DNA from: Lachnospiraceae bacterium
GTDB lineage: Bacteria; Bacillota; Clostridia; Lachnospirales; Lachnospiraceae
Length of the DNA: 64,000 bases
Assembly (NCBI GenBank): GCA_024697065.1
Contig: JAILGE010000031.1
Location: 1-64,000 of the forward strand
Direction: 5' to 3'
The position numbers were made by a program, and so were the translations under genes. Positions within the stretch are counted from its first letter, which is position 1; each line of letters begins with the position of its first letter. The notes beneath the pieces are model-generated. The model did not search any database, was not told where the DNA came from, and worked only from the letters and a program-made list of their open reading frames with translations. Positions 1 through 8,483 of the stretch are shown in pieces.

Positions 1-1
1 G

Positions 2-373
2 CGTCAGAAGCAATATAGCCTTGCCTCAGAGTATTTGGCGCTGGCTAATGAATCTGAGGACAAAGATGAACGTGAAATAATGAACCGGATATCTTTGCTT
101 ACACACGAGGCTGCTGACATAATGTCAGATGTTGTAAAAAAAGAAAAGATAGTTTTAACACCTATGAAATCAGATGCAATGCAGATAATAAAAGCAGATA
201 TGTTAGCTAGAGGGAAAGGCCGTTGGTACAAAGCAAATGCTTTTGCTGCAGAAATATATAGCGGATATAGAAGCAGAATCTATGCAAAATATTATAAAGA
301 TATGAATCTGGCTGCTGACAAGTATGACGAAGTAACTCATTTGTTTGAATCCTTGGCTGAAAAATATGAGTAA
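2..373 (+). CDS. Unknown protein, C-terminal part (5' end outside window)
   Basis: The reading frame is open from the first base of the window to a TAA at 371-373, so this is the C-terminal 123 residues of a longer protein; the TTG at 35 is not needed as a start. The visible part is charged, predicted helical and rich in Lys, Ala and Tyr, with no membrane segment, signal peptide or motif I recognise. Its codons look more AT-rich than those of the genes downstream, which may hint at a different origin. About 220 bp without an evident gene follows before the aldehyde dehydrogenase. No function is assigned. Confidence 0.6.
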   Translation, partial: RQKQYSLASEYLALANESEDKDEREIMNRISLLTHEAADIMSDVVKKEKIVLTPMKSDAMQIIKADMLARGKGRWYKANAFAAEIYSGYRSRIYAKYYKDMNLAADKYDEVTHLFESLAEKYE

Positions 374-488
374 TTAGAAGAGCTTAAATAAGGCATTAAG
401 ATTTGGGGAGGAACACCGGTTAATTTCTATGGACGATAAGATTAAATTGTACTAATCAGATGCTAACATCACTGATAATAAAAAAGAG

Positions 489-517
489 GTGATAATCTCA
501 GGTAGACGCGGTATAAT
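489..517 (+). promoter_or_regulatory. Possible promoter of the aldehyde dehydrogenase gene
   Basis: GTGATA (489-494), a 17-bp spacer and a perfect TATAAT (512-517) lie about 80 bp before the ATG. The -35 box matches consensus at four of six positions. Nothing else is evident between the end of the first gene and this site apart from a GGGGAGG (405-411) not followed by a convincing ORF. Confidence 0.4.
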
Positions 518-595
518 TTTATTGTCATACGTGACGTGGCATAGTCGTCTTTTTCGGGCGTTATATCATTATGAACAACAAGGAGGGATGCCCCC

Positions 596-1975
596 ATGAC
601 TGATTTTGAGAAGGAACGGATCATAAAGAAGCAGAGAGCTTTTTTTGCTACCGGCAAGACGCTTTCGGTAGGATACAGGATAATGGCACTCAAGAAGCTG
701 GGACGTGCCATCAGGAAATACGAGAAGGAGATCCTGGAGGCTTTAAAGACCGATCTTGGCAAGTCCAATATGGAAGCTTTTATGTGCGAAGTAGGGCTTT
801 CTCTTTCGGAGATAAGCTATATGCTCTGTCATATAGGTTGTTTTTCGGCGACTAAGTATGTTCATACGCCCATCACCAATTTTCCGTCTGTGAGCAAGGT
901 TATGCAGTGCCCCTACGGAAATGTTCTCATCATGAGTCCCTGGAACTATCCGTTCTTGCTGAGTATTGAACCGGCTATAGATGCCATAGCGGCAGGCAAT
1001 ACTGTGATCATCAAGCCTTCGGCTTATTCACCTGCTACATCGGAGATCATAGCTAAGCTTATCGGTGAGACTTTCCCCGAGGAATATGTTGCAGTTATCA
1101 CTGGAGGCAGGAAGGAGAATGCTTTCCTGCTTACCCAGAAATTCGATTATATCTTCTTTACAGGCAGTCAGGCTGTCGGACGTGAGGTGCTTAAGAAGGC
1201 TGCGGAGTATCTTACTCCGGTGACTTTAGAGCTTGGCGGAAAGAGCCCGTGTATAGTTGATGGCTCTGCAAATTTAAAGCTGGCAGCCAGACGCATAGTA
1301 TTTGCCAAGTTCCTGAACTGTGGGCAGACATGCGTCGCTCCGGATTACATTCTTTGTGATGAGTATGTAAAGGATGAACTGATCAGTCTTATGAAGCGGG
1401 AGATCATCCGCCAGTTTGGCAGGAATCCCTTAAAGAATAAGAACTACGGTAAGATTATAAATGAAAAGCACTTTAAGAGACTGCAGGGACTTATTGATGC
1501 GGATAAGCTCATATTCGGCGGTGAGTGTGATGAAGATACACTTCAGATAACTCCGGCTCTCATGGACAATGTGACATGGGACGATGCGGTCATGGGACAG
1601 GAGATATTCGGCCCGGTGCTTCCTGTTCTTACCTACAACGATATTGACGAGGTGATCTCTACAGTGGAAGGTCACAGTCATCCCCTTGCTCTCTATATCT
1701 TCTCAAAGGATAAAGACAATATCAGAAAGATTACGGAGCGTTGCAGATACGGCGGCGGATGCATAAATGATGCTGTGGTTCATCTTGCAACAAGTGAGAT
1801 TCCCTTCGGCGGTGTAGGCGAGAGCGGTATGGGCGCGTATCACGGCAGGAAGGGCTTTGAGACCTTTACACACGAGAAGAGCATACTTGATAAGAAGACA
1901 TGGCTTGATCTTCCGATGCGCTACCAGCCTTATCTTAAGATAAATGAAAAGCTGTTAAAGTTGTTCCTGCGATGA
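596..1975 (+). CDS. Aldehyde dehydrogenase, NAD(P)-dependent (class 3-like)
   Basis: 459-residue cytosolic member of the aldehyde dehydrogenase superfamily, oxidising an aldehyde to the acid with NAD(P)+. The general-base Glu is about residue 212 in LELGGKSP and the catalytic Cys about residue 246 in NCGQTCVAP; the cofactor-binding segment IIKPSAYSPA and the C-terminal PFGGVGESGMGAYHG block are intact. The length, shorter than the usual 480-500, fits the class 3/AlkH-like branch, which acts on medium- and long-chain or aromatic aldehydes. The ATG at 596 has an AAGGAGGG site at 580-587. It is probably a single gene: an Hpt-domain gene follows after 45 bp and may be co-transcribed. The physiological substrate cannot be read from the sequence. 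Confidence 0.9.
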   Translation: MTDFEKERIIKKQRAFFATGKTLSVGYRIMALKKLGRAIRKYEKEILEALKTDLGKSNMEAFMCEVGLSLSEISYMLCHIGCFSATKYVHTPITNFPSVSKVMQCPYGNVLIMSPWNYPFLLSIEPAIDAIAAGNTVIIKPSAYSPATSEIIAKLIGETFPEEYVAVITGGRKENAFLLTQKFDYIFFTGSQAVGREVLKKAAEYLTPVTLELGGKSPCIVDGSANLKLAARRIVFAKFLNCGQTCVAPDYILCDEYVKDELISLMKREIIRQFGRNPLKNKNYGKIINEKHFKRLQGLIDADKLIFGGECDEDTLQITPALMDNVTWDDAVMGQEIFGPVLPVLTYNDIDEVISTVEGHSHPLALYIFSKDKDNIRKITERCRYGGGCINDAVVHLATSEIPFGGVGESGMGAYHGRKGFETFTHEKSILDKKTWLDLPMRYQPYLKINEKLLKLFLR

Positions 1976-2020
1976 CAGGTCGCATGGATCACGGGGCGTT
2001 CTTTTTGAGGGGGAGACGTT

Positions 2021-2644
2021 TTGATTGCAGGACTGAGTTCAAGGGAATCAGCCGAGTGGCTGGAAAGAGCTGAACAGATCCCGGGGCTGGATGTACGGGT
2101 AGGGATCGCTAATTGCGGTTCCGAAGATGAATACATGTCAGCCGTGAAGATCTTCTATGATACTATAGCAGGTAAAGCTGAAGAGATAGAGGATCATTAT
2201 GATTCGGGAAACTTGGAATACTTCACCATCAAGGTACATGCGCTTAAGAGTGCAGCCAGACTGATAGGTGCAGTTGTTATCTCGGATATTGCAAGAAATT
2301 TGGAAGAAGCAGGGAAGTCGGGAGATCTTGAATTTATAAAAGCTGAGACACCGCACCTGCTTACATTCTTCAGAGAGCTTAAGGACGATCTGGATAAGCT
2401 ATATCATGATACGGAGAATGTGACGGAAACAGGACGCGCGATAGGTGACGATCTCATCTCCAAAGCATATGAAGAACTCCTCGGATATACAGAGAGAATG
2501 GATTATGACGGAATGGAGAATATCATGGATAATCTTGAGAAGTTCGATCTTCCTGCCAAAGAGCAGGAACGTTATGAAGCTCTTAAAGTGGCATGGCTGG
2601 AAATGGATTATCCTCAGATGATATCGTTGCTTAAAGGCGAGTGA
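2021..2644 (+). CDS. Hpt (histidine phosphotransfer) domain protein
   Basis: 207 residues. Residues about 35-130 form an Hpt four-helix domain with the phospho-acceptor His at about residue 73 in KVHALKSAARLIGA, matching the HxLK(G/S)xA motif. The first 30 residues resemble the linker that joins Hpt domains to receiver domains in larger hybrid regulators, but no receiver is present. The C-terminal ~70 residues are helical and acidic without a recognised domain. The start is a TTG at 2021 behind GAGGGGGAGA (2007-2016); there is no competing ATG. It would relay phosphate between a histidine kinase and a receiver protein. It ends on the base before the stop of the opposite-strand kinase gene, so it may or may not work with that system. 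Confidence 0.75.
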   Translation: MIAGLSSRESAEWLERAEQIPGLDVRVGIANCGSEDEYMSAVKIFYDTIAGKAEEIEDHYDSGNLEYFTIKVHALKSAARLIGAVVISDIARNLEEAGKSGDLEFIKAETPHLLTFFRELKDDLDKLYHDTENVTETGRAIGDDLISKAYEELLGYTERMDYDGMENIMDNLEKFDLPAKEQERYEALKVAWLEMDYPQMISLLKGE

Positions 2645-4084
2645 TCAATCCTCATCCTCTTCGGGAATATTCGCATCATCGGAAAGAGGCAACGAGAAGA
2701 TAAACTCAGTTCCGACTCCCTCTGTTGATATGACATTTATATTCTCGCTGTGAGCGCGAATGATCTCTTTGGTTATGGACAGGCCGAGACCTGTCCCTTT
2801 TTTATCTTTTCCTCTGGACAGATCTGACTTATAGAAGCGGTCAAATACATGCGGCACACTTTCTTTGGGGATACCTATTCCCTCATCCTTTACGGATACG
2901 AATACCTTATTGTGCTTCTCTGTGGTCTCTATCTTGATGACGGAAGAGCGGTGGCTGAATTTGATGGCATTGTCCAGCAGGTTATAGATCACCTGCTGTA
3001 TCTTGCCGAGATCAGCATGAACATAAAGAAGGTCACCGGTGAGTGTGAGCTCTATGGCTATGGTCTTGCTCCTGCAGATACCTTCGAAGGTTGATACGGT
3101 CTGACGTATCACGTTATTTATATCGAAATCGGTTATATCAAGCACCATTCCCCTGGTATTGAGATTATTGAGTGTGAGGAGATTGTTGGTGAGCTTGATC
3201 AGGCGGTCGCTTTCATTGATAACGATACCGATATACTTCGGATACATCTCTTCGGGAATGGTACCGTCCTGCATGGCTTCCAGATATCCTTTTATGGATG
3301 TGAGAGGAGAGCGGAAGTCGTGGGAAACGTTTGCGACTATCTGTTTCTGATTATCTTCTCCCTTGGCCAGCTCCTGCGCCATATATGCAAGTGATGCTGC
3401 CAGATATCCTATCTCATCATCGCTGTCTACAGATATCTCATAATGAAGATTTCCACCGGCATATTGCTCGGTGGCTTTAATGATCCTTCTTAAGGGGAGG
3501 TAAACCAGCTCGGTGAAGAAGATAAGTATGATCAGAGACAGCAGAAAAAGGATCAACAGGAAAATATAGTCTATATTTACCAGATGGTTGGCTGCTGCTT
3601 CAACATTTTTCATGTCACAGGAAACGATAACATATCCATGTACGAGGTAGCCTGATGTTACCGGGCATGCAACAGTAAGATAGGGAGTGTCGAATTCTCC
3701 GTAGAAATTGCCGACATTATAAAAAGAACCGGACAGAGCGGTTACATCAAAATTGGTTATGCTGTAAGGCTTGTCGACATCAAGCGGTGACTCCGATGAA
3801 GCGACGATGAGTCCCGAAGGGTTGACTATGAAGATCGCGGAATCCAGCATTTTGGATGTGCGGTCGATGCTGTCTTTCAGGTTGGTAAGAGAAAGCTCGT
3901 TTTTATAAACGGCCAGGGCTTCATTTTCGGCAAATGATGTTGCACACCGGTAAAGCGCTTCCGCTTTCTCTTTTTCCACCTGGTTCATGGTCATCTGCTG
4001 CATGAAAGTAGCAACGGTAATATATCCGAATACCGCAAAGATAAGATATGCTGCGAGCAGTTTTACGTAGAGTGTTCTTCGCAT
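2645..4084 (-). CDS. Membrane sensor histidine kinase (HAMP, HisKA, HATPase_c)
   Basis: 479 residues. A transmembrane helix at about 8-28, an extracytoplasmic sensor domain at about 30-168 and a second helix at 172-192 are followed by HAMP (about 193-245), HisKA with phospho-acceptor His255 in NVSHDFRSPLTSIKG, and HATPase_c with the N box (NLLDNAIKFS), DEGIGIP and GTGLGLSI. This is the architecture of PhoR/ResE-like kinases. It is the last gene of the leftward run mutS2-response regulator-kinase, 9 bp after the regulator stop. The signal is unknown. The C-terminus is acidic (EEDED). Its stop codon directly abuts that of the convergent Hpt gene. Confidence 0.92.
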   Translation of the reverse strand: MRRTLYVKLLAAYLIFAVFGYITVATFMQQMTMNQVEKEKAEALYRCATSFAENEALAVYKNELSLTNLKDSIDRTSKMLDSAIFIVNPSGLIVASSESPLDVDKPYSITNFDVTALSGSFYNVGNFYGEFDTPYLTVACPVTSGYLVHGYVIVSCDMKNVEAAANHLVNIDYIFLLILFLLSLIILIFFTELVYLPLRRIIKATEQYAGGNLHYEISVDSDDEIGYLAASLAYMAQELAKGEDNQKQIVANVSHDFRSPLTSIKGYLEAMQDGTIPEEMYPKYIGIVINESDRLIKLTNNLLTLNNLNTRGMVLDITDFDINNVIRQTVSTFEGICRSKTIAIELTLTGDLLYVHADLGKIQQVIYNLLDNAIKFSHRSSVIKIETTEKHNKVFVSVKDEGIGIPKESVPHVFDRFYKSDLSRGKDKKGTGLGLSITKEIIRAHSENINVISTEGVGTEFIFSLPLSDDANIPEEDED

Positions 4085-4093
4085 GGCAAATAA

Positions 4094-4801
4094 TTACTGT
4101 GGCGTGGTATCGAACTTATATCCGACACCCCAGATGGTTGCGATACGCCATGATGCATGATCCTTGATCTTCTCGCGGATACGCTTGATATGTACATCGA
4201 CTGTACGTGTATCTCCCAGATACTCATATCCCCAGATCTGATCGAGAAGCTGGTCTCTGGTGTAAACATGATTGGGCGTAGATGCAAGGAAGAATAGCAG
4301 TTCCAGTTCCTTTGGCGGCATATCGATCTTTCTTCCCATATATAAAACGCTGTAGTTTACTCTGTTGATGACAAGGTCCGGGAAACGGACTTCGTTCTTG
4401 TCTTCCACGGGGACGGGAGCGGGTGCGTTCTGCTGGTATCTTCTGAGGACAGCTTTGACACGGGCAACCAGCTCTTTGGAATCAAAGGGTTTCTCCATAT
4501 AATCATCGGCCCCAAGCTCCAATCCAAGTACCTTATCGAATACTTCACCCTTGGCTGAAAGCATGATGATGGGAGTCTGGGAATTCTTTCTTATCTCCCT
4601 GCACACCTGATATCCATCCATTCCGGGAAGCATCAGATCAAGGAGGATCAGATCGGGTTCAAAGGATGATGCTGCGGTGATGGCGGATTCGCCGTCGCCT
4701 ACTATCCTTGTATCAAAACACTCCTTTGTAAGATAAAGACTTATGAGTTCTGCAATATTTTCATCATCGTCTACGATTAATATACGCTGTTTGGCCGGCA
4801 T
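4094..4801 (-). CDS. OmpR/PhoB-family response regulator
   Basis: 235 residues. The receiver domain (1-120) carries the acidic pair DDD near residue 11, phospho-acceptor Asp55 in LILLDLMLPGMDG and the conserved Lys in YMEKPFD. A Pro-rich linker (NAPAPVPVE) leads to a C-terminal winged helix with GYKFD near the end. It is the partner of the kinase 9 bp downstream and regulates transcription by binding DNA, usually as a dimer on direct repeats. It is 25 bp downstream of mutS2 and probably in that operon. Target genes are not identifiable here; the direct-repeat motif at 26.8-33 kb lies next to a different two-component pair. Confidence 0.93.
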   Translation of the reverse strand: MPAKQRILIVDDDENIAELISLYLTKECFDTRIVGDGESAITAASSFEPDLILLDLMLPGMDGYQVCREIRKNSQTPIIMLSAKGEVFDKVLGLELGADDYMEKPFDSKELVARVKAVLRRYQQNAPAPVPVEDKNEVRFPDLVINRVNYSVLYMGRKIDMPPKELELLFFLASTPNHVYTRDQLLDQIWGYEYLGDTRTVDVHIKRIREKIKDHASWRIATIWGVGYKFDTTPQ

Positions 4802-4826
4802 GGCATACCTCCGATCGTTGGTTTAA

Positions 4827-7274
4827 TCATTTGAAACGTACTACTGTTACGCCTGCGTCACCTTCTCCGTGCGCTGCCAGATCAAAGCTTCCGACAACGG
4901 GGGAGGTGCGGAGAAAATCATGTATTCCCGAACGCAATGCACCGGTTCCTTTTCCGTGAACTATGCGGACGGAGTCAAGATTGGACATGTAGGCATCATC
5001 GAGATATTTGTCTATACGTGAAACCGCATCGTCCACCGTCATTCCGAGGACATTGATCTCTGTGGAAACATGTGAAGCCTTGCTTATATCAAGTTTCTTC
5101 GCAGAGAACCTCTTTGGATTATCGCTTTCCGCAGCAGGGGCCGCATCTGATCTTGCCAGATCTGAAAGCTTGACTTTTGAGGATATTATACCGCATTGAA
5201 CGGTAATATTTCCTTTTTTATCTGCAGCGGAAGTGATCAGCCCGTCCAGATCCATGGATATCACGTGTACCGGAGTACCGGGGAGAGCATCTTTTGCGGA
5301 TAAGGGCTTATATCTCGGGATGTCATCGATATCTTTTTTCTTGCGACGCCCGGAATTCTTCATGGCTTCTCTGTAGATGGCCTCATCTTCTTTGGAGATC
5401 CATTCGCGGAGATTCTGCCGCTTGTGCTCCATGGTGGATGGCTTCATCTGCGAACCCTGTTTATTGAATGCGCGGATGGTTTCATCTGCCACATCCTTGG
5501 CATCCTGCAGGATCTCCTTTGCTTCCTCTCTGGCAGCAGTGAGTATCTTCTCACGCTTCTCATCTATCTTTTCTTCCTTGTCAGCGAGGATCTTTTCACG
5601 TCTTATGATATCGGCCTTGAGTGTTTCCAGTGCTTCGGAATCCTTATCAAGAGCGCTTCGTTTGCTTTCCAGGTCGGAGAGAACATTTTCGAAGCTTTCT
5701 TCTTCGCTGCTTATATAATTACCGGCATTCTCGATTATCGCGTCGGGAAGTCCGAGCTTTTTGGAGATCGCGAAAGCATTACTCTTGCCGGGGATTCCGA
5801 TCAGGAGTCTGTAGGTGGGTCTTAAAGATGCAACATCGAATTCGCAGCTGGCATTTTCCACTTTGTCCGTAGTAAGTGCGAAGACTTTTAGCTCACTGTA
5901 GTGGGTTGTTGCCATGGTGCGTATTCCCTGACGGTGCAGATGGTCGAGTATTGAAATGGCAAGGGCGGCGCCTTCCTCAGGGTCTGTGCCTGCGCCCAGC
6001 TCATCGAAGAGACACAGACAGTCAGGCTTTGCTTTCTTCAATATTTCTACTATGGATGTCATGTGAGAAGAGAAGGTGGAGAGACTCTGCTCTATACTCT
6101 GTTCATCTCCTATATCCGCATATACTTCATTAAAGAATGCCAGCTCCGAACGATCCAGAGCGGGAATGTGCAGGCCGGCCTGTCCCATAAGAGTAAGCAG
6201 TCCCACCGTCTTAAGAGAAACGGTCTTTCCGCCTGTGTTGGGACCGGTCACAATGAGCAGATCGAAATCGTCTCCGAGTCTGACATCGATGGGGACCGCG
6301 GTCTTGGAATCAAGGAGCGGGTGGCGGGCCTTCCGCAGGTTAATGATACGCTTGCCTTTGTCGGGCGCTGTGTCATAAACAGGTTTTGTGGCATTAAGGC
6401 GAAGCGCATATTTTGCTTTTGCAAAGATGAAGTCCAGCATGGTGATGGTTCGCTGGTCTTCGTTAATAGTCTCGCCGTATGCTGCACATTTTCCCGAGAG
6501 AACGGACAGGATACGTTCGATCTCTTTCTCCTCGGCCGAGAGCAATTCCTTCAATGAATTGTTAAGCTCAACTATGGAAGTCGGCTCGATAAATAAGGTT
6601 GACCCGCTGGATGATCTGTCATGGACCATGCCGGGAACGTGTGATTTGTATTCGCTCTTAACAGGGATACAGTATCTTCCGCCACGGGTTGTGATTATGC
6701 TGTCCTGCAGGTATGTCCTGTAGGTGTCGTTGACCATTTTGGATAGCTGTGACTGTATGCGGCCGCTTGTGGCGGAAATGTTCCTGCGTATCTCGCGGAG
6801 CGCCGGACTGGCATCATCGCTTATCTCTTCATCGGAAATGATGCAGCGGTTGATATCATCCGTGAGAAATTCAAGAGGATCCAGAAGATTAAAATACGCA
6901 TCAAGGCAGTCTATGGGTTTTCCGTCATCATGTACGGATGTTTGCAGCGCATTCTCGTGATAGCGCCTTACCTCTGCGACGGCAGTGAGCAGTCTGGCAA
7001 TGGCAAGCAGGTCTCCGGCAGAAAGAGTTTTTCCTATGGAAACAGCTTTGATAAAAGGTCTCACATCAATATTTGCACCAAAAGAAAGCCTGTCATTACG
7101 CATGAGTCGGCCTAATGCTGCAGAGGTCTCTTCCTGTGCGTGAGCTATCCATTCGATGTTTGATGACGGACGGAGTGAAAGACATATCTTCTTTGCAGGC
7201 TCCGAACCTGCGAATTCCGCAAGGATATGTGTTAATTTGTCAAATTCCAGGATTCTTAATACTTTTTCATTCAT
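4827..7274 (-). CDS. mutS2: MutS2 family ATPase with Smr domain
   Basis: 815 residues, a little longer than the usual ~780. MutS-like core and lever domains occupy about 1-320. The ATPase has Walker A GPNTGGKT (344-351) and a Walker B/signature region LFDELGAGTDPEEG. A long charged coiled coil follows (about 520-640), then a KOW-like segment and a C-terminal Smr domain (about 735-815). MutS2 suppresses recombination or acts on collided ribosomes in other Firmicutes. The Smr HGKGTG loop is present, but the motif usually written LDLRG reads INVLG here, so the Asp and Arg linked to nuclease activity are replaced. The ATG at 7274 is first in a leftward operon with a response regulator and kinase. 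Confidence 0.93.
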   Translation of the reverse strand: MNEKVLRILEFDKLTHILAEFAGSEPAKKICLSLRPSSNIEWIAHAQEETSAALGRLMRNDRLSFGANIDVRPFIKAVSIGKTLSAGDLLAIARLLTAVAEVRRYHENALQTSVHDDGKPIDCLDAYFNLLDPLEFLTDDINRCIISDEEISDDASPALREIRRNISATSGRIQSQLSKMVNDTYRTYLQDSIITTRGGRYCIPVKSEYKSHVPGMVHDRSSSGSTLFIEPTSIVELNNSLKELLSAEEKEIERILSVLSGKCAAYGETINEDQRTITMLDFIFAKAKYALRLNATKPVYDTAPDKGKRIINLRKARHPLLDSKTAVPIDVRLGDDFDLLIVTGPNTGGKTVSLKTVGLLTLMGQAGLHIPALDRSELAFFNEVYADIGDEQSIEQSLSTFSSHMTSIVEILKKAKPDCLCLFDELGAGTDPEEGAALAISILDHLHRQGIRTMATTHYSELKVFALTTDKVENASCEFDVASLRPTYRLLIGIPGKSNAFAISKKLGLPDAIIENAGNYISSEEESFENVLSDLESKRSALDKDSEALETLKADIIRREKILADKEEKIDEKREKILTAAREEAKEILQDAKDVADETIRAFNKQGSQMKPSTMEHKRQNLREWISKEDEAIYREAMKNSGRRKKKDIDDIPRYKPLSAKDALPGTPVHVISMDLDGLITSAADKKGNITVQCGIISSKVKLSDLARSDAAPAAESDNPKRFSAKKLDISKASHVSTEINVLGMTVDDAVSRIDKYLDDAYMSNLDSVRIVHGKGTGALRSGIHDFLRTSPVVGSFDLAAHGEGDAGVTVVRFK

Positions 7275-7440
7275 AACACCTTATTTTAACGCAAAATCCC
7301 GTTTATTTGAAGAAGTGTAACGGATCAAAACGGGAGCAGAGTTAATGCACGGTCAGAATCTTATTGAATTCTTATAATTTATATAGCAAAATAGATAACT
7401 GTAAACCATGTCGGGGTTCATACCCCTGACGAAAAAATGC

Positions 7441-7447
7441 AGGAGGG
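7441..7447 (+). promoter_or_regulatory. Ribosome-binding site that decides the sppA start
   Basis: AGGAGGG lies 4 bp before the ATG at 7452. An in-frame ATG at 7437 lies upstream of this site and would leave it inside the coding region, so 7452 is the better start. A GGGG-TTCATA-CCCC stem precedes it and a TATAAT (7373-7378) without a good -35 lies further upstream. Confidence 0.6.
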
Positions 7448-7451
7448 TAAT

Positions 7452-8483
7452 ATGAAGAAAAAACAGACAAGCGGATTGATCGTCGCTGCGGTCATTTTCA
7501 TAGTGACCGGAGTGATAAGTGTTATTACGAATACTTTATCCGCTAATTACGGAGAAAAGAAAACGGCAGAGGCAGAGCTTAGCCGCATGATCGGAGAGGT
7601 GACTGACGAGGGTGAAACATTTTTTGCCGACATGCCCACAAACAGGGATTTCATCGCGGTAATACCTGTCAGAGGTACCATCCAGGCTTCGGGGGGCAAT
7701 AAGTATTCCGCATCTCTTGAGTCGTATAATCATGATCTCCTGATGGCATATGTGGATAAGCTTATGGAGAACGAACACAATAAGGGTATCATCTTAAGAC
7801 TTGATACACCGGGGGGCGGAGTTTATCAGGCTGATGAATTCTACCTCAAGCTTATGAAGTACAAGGAAGAGACTGAAAGACCCATCTGGGCATATATGGA
7901 AAGTATGTGCTGCTCGGGTGGCGTATATATCGCTTCCGCTTCCGATGAGCAGTATGCCAACAGGATAACCGAGACCGGATCCATCGGTGTGATAATGTCT
8001 ACATATGATCTTTCGGAACTCTATGGAAAGCTCGGAGTAAAGGAAGTAAATATCGTATCTGCTAAAAACAAGGACATGGGTACTCCCGGAAAGCCCATGA
8101 CGGATGAGCAGATGGATATCCTACAGTCTATTGTGGACGAGTATTACGAACAGTTCGTAGAGATCGTAGCAGAAGGCAGAAATATGGATGTGAAAGATGT
8201 GAAGAAACTTGCGGACGGCAGAGTTTATACCGCGTCACAGGCACTGGAGAACGGACTGATCGACGGCATAATGACGTCGGAAGAATTTGATGCTTATGTC
8301 AGAGAAGAGAGCGGAGTAGATGTTTTCTACGAGCCCAAGAGTGATTCCGGATATTTATCATGGCTTTTAGGTTCCTTATCTTCGCTGCAGGCGCCGAAAA
8401 CAGAAACCGAGATATTGCTGGATCTTGCAGACCGTTTGGGAAATGGAGGGCCGATGTTCTATGCAGAACCGATTGGACAGTAA
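7452..8483 (+). CDS. sppA: Signal peptide peptidase SppA (S49 serine protease)
   Basis: 343 residues starting MKKKQTSG with one N-terminal membrane helix (about 8-28) and an extracellular S49 domain. The catalytic dyad is Ser155 in MCCSGGVYIAS and Lys207 in NKDMGTPGKP; the GTI and LDTPGGG segments of the substrate groove are present. It is the single-domain form typical of Bacillus/Clostridia and cleaves signal-peptide remnants in the membrane. The final 23 bp overlap the next gene, an RDD membrane protein, so the two are probably translated together. The C-terminal ~40 residues beyond the protease core are less conserved in character and may be a self-inhibitory tail. Confidence 0.9.
   Translation: MKKKQTSGLIVAAVIFIVTGVISVITNTLSANYGEKKTAEAELSRMIGEVTDEGETFFADMPTNRDFIAVIPVRGTIQASGGNKYSASLESYNHDLLMAYVDKLMENEHNKGIILRLDTPGGGVYQADEFYLKLMKYKEETERPIWAYMESMCCSGGVYIASASDEQYANRITETGSIGVIMSTYDLSELYGKLGVKEVNIVSAKNKDMGTPGKPMTDEQMDILQSIVDEYYEQFVEIVAEGRNMDVKDVKKLADGRVYTASQALENGLIDGIMTSEEFDAYVREESGVDVFYEPKSDSGYLSWLLGSLSSLQAPKTETEILLDLADRLGNGGPMFYAEPIGQ

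Noticed and set aside
5008-7115. Series of rightward ORFs opposite mutS2
   Set aside because: They are antisense frames of a well-conserved gene and show no recognisable protein features or ribosome-binding sites.
7408-7428. T-arm-like GGGGTTCATACCCC, possible tRNA
   Set aside because: No acceptor stem, anticodon arm or CCA-like 3' end can be fitted around it; the stretch runs into the sppA ribosome-binding site.
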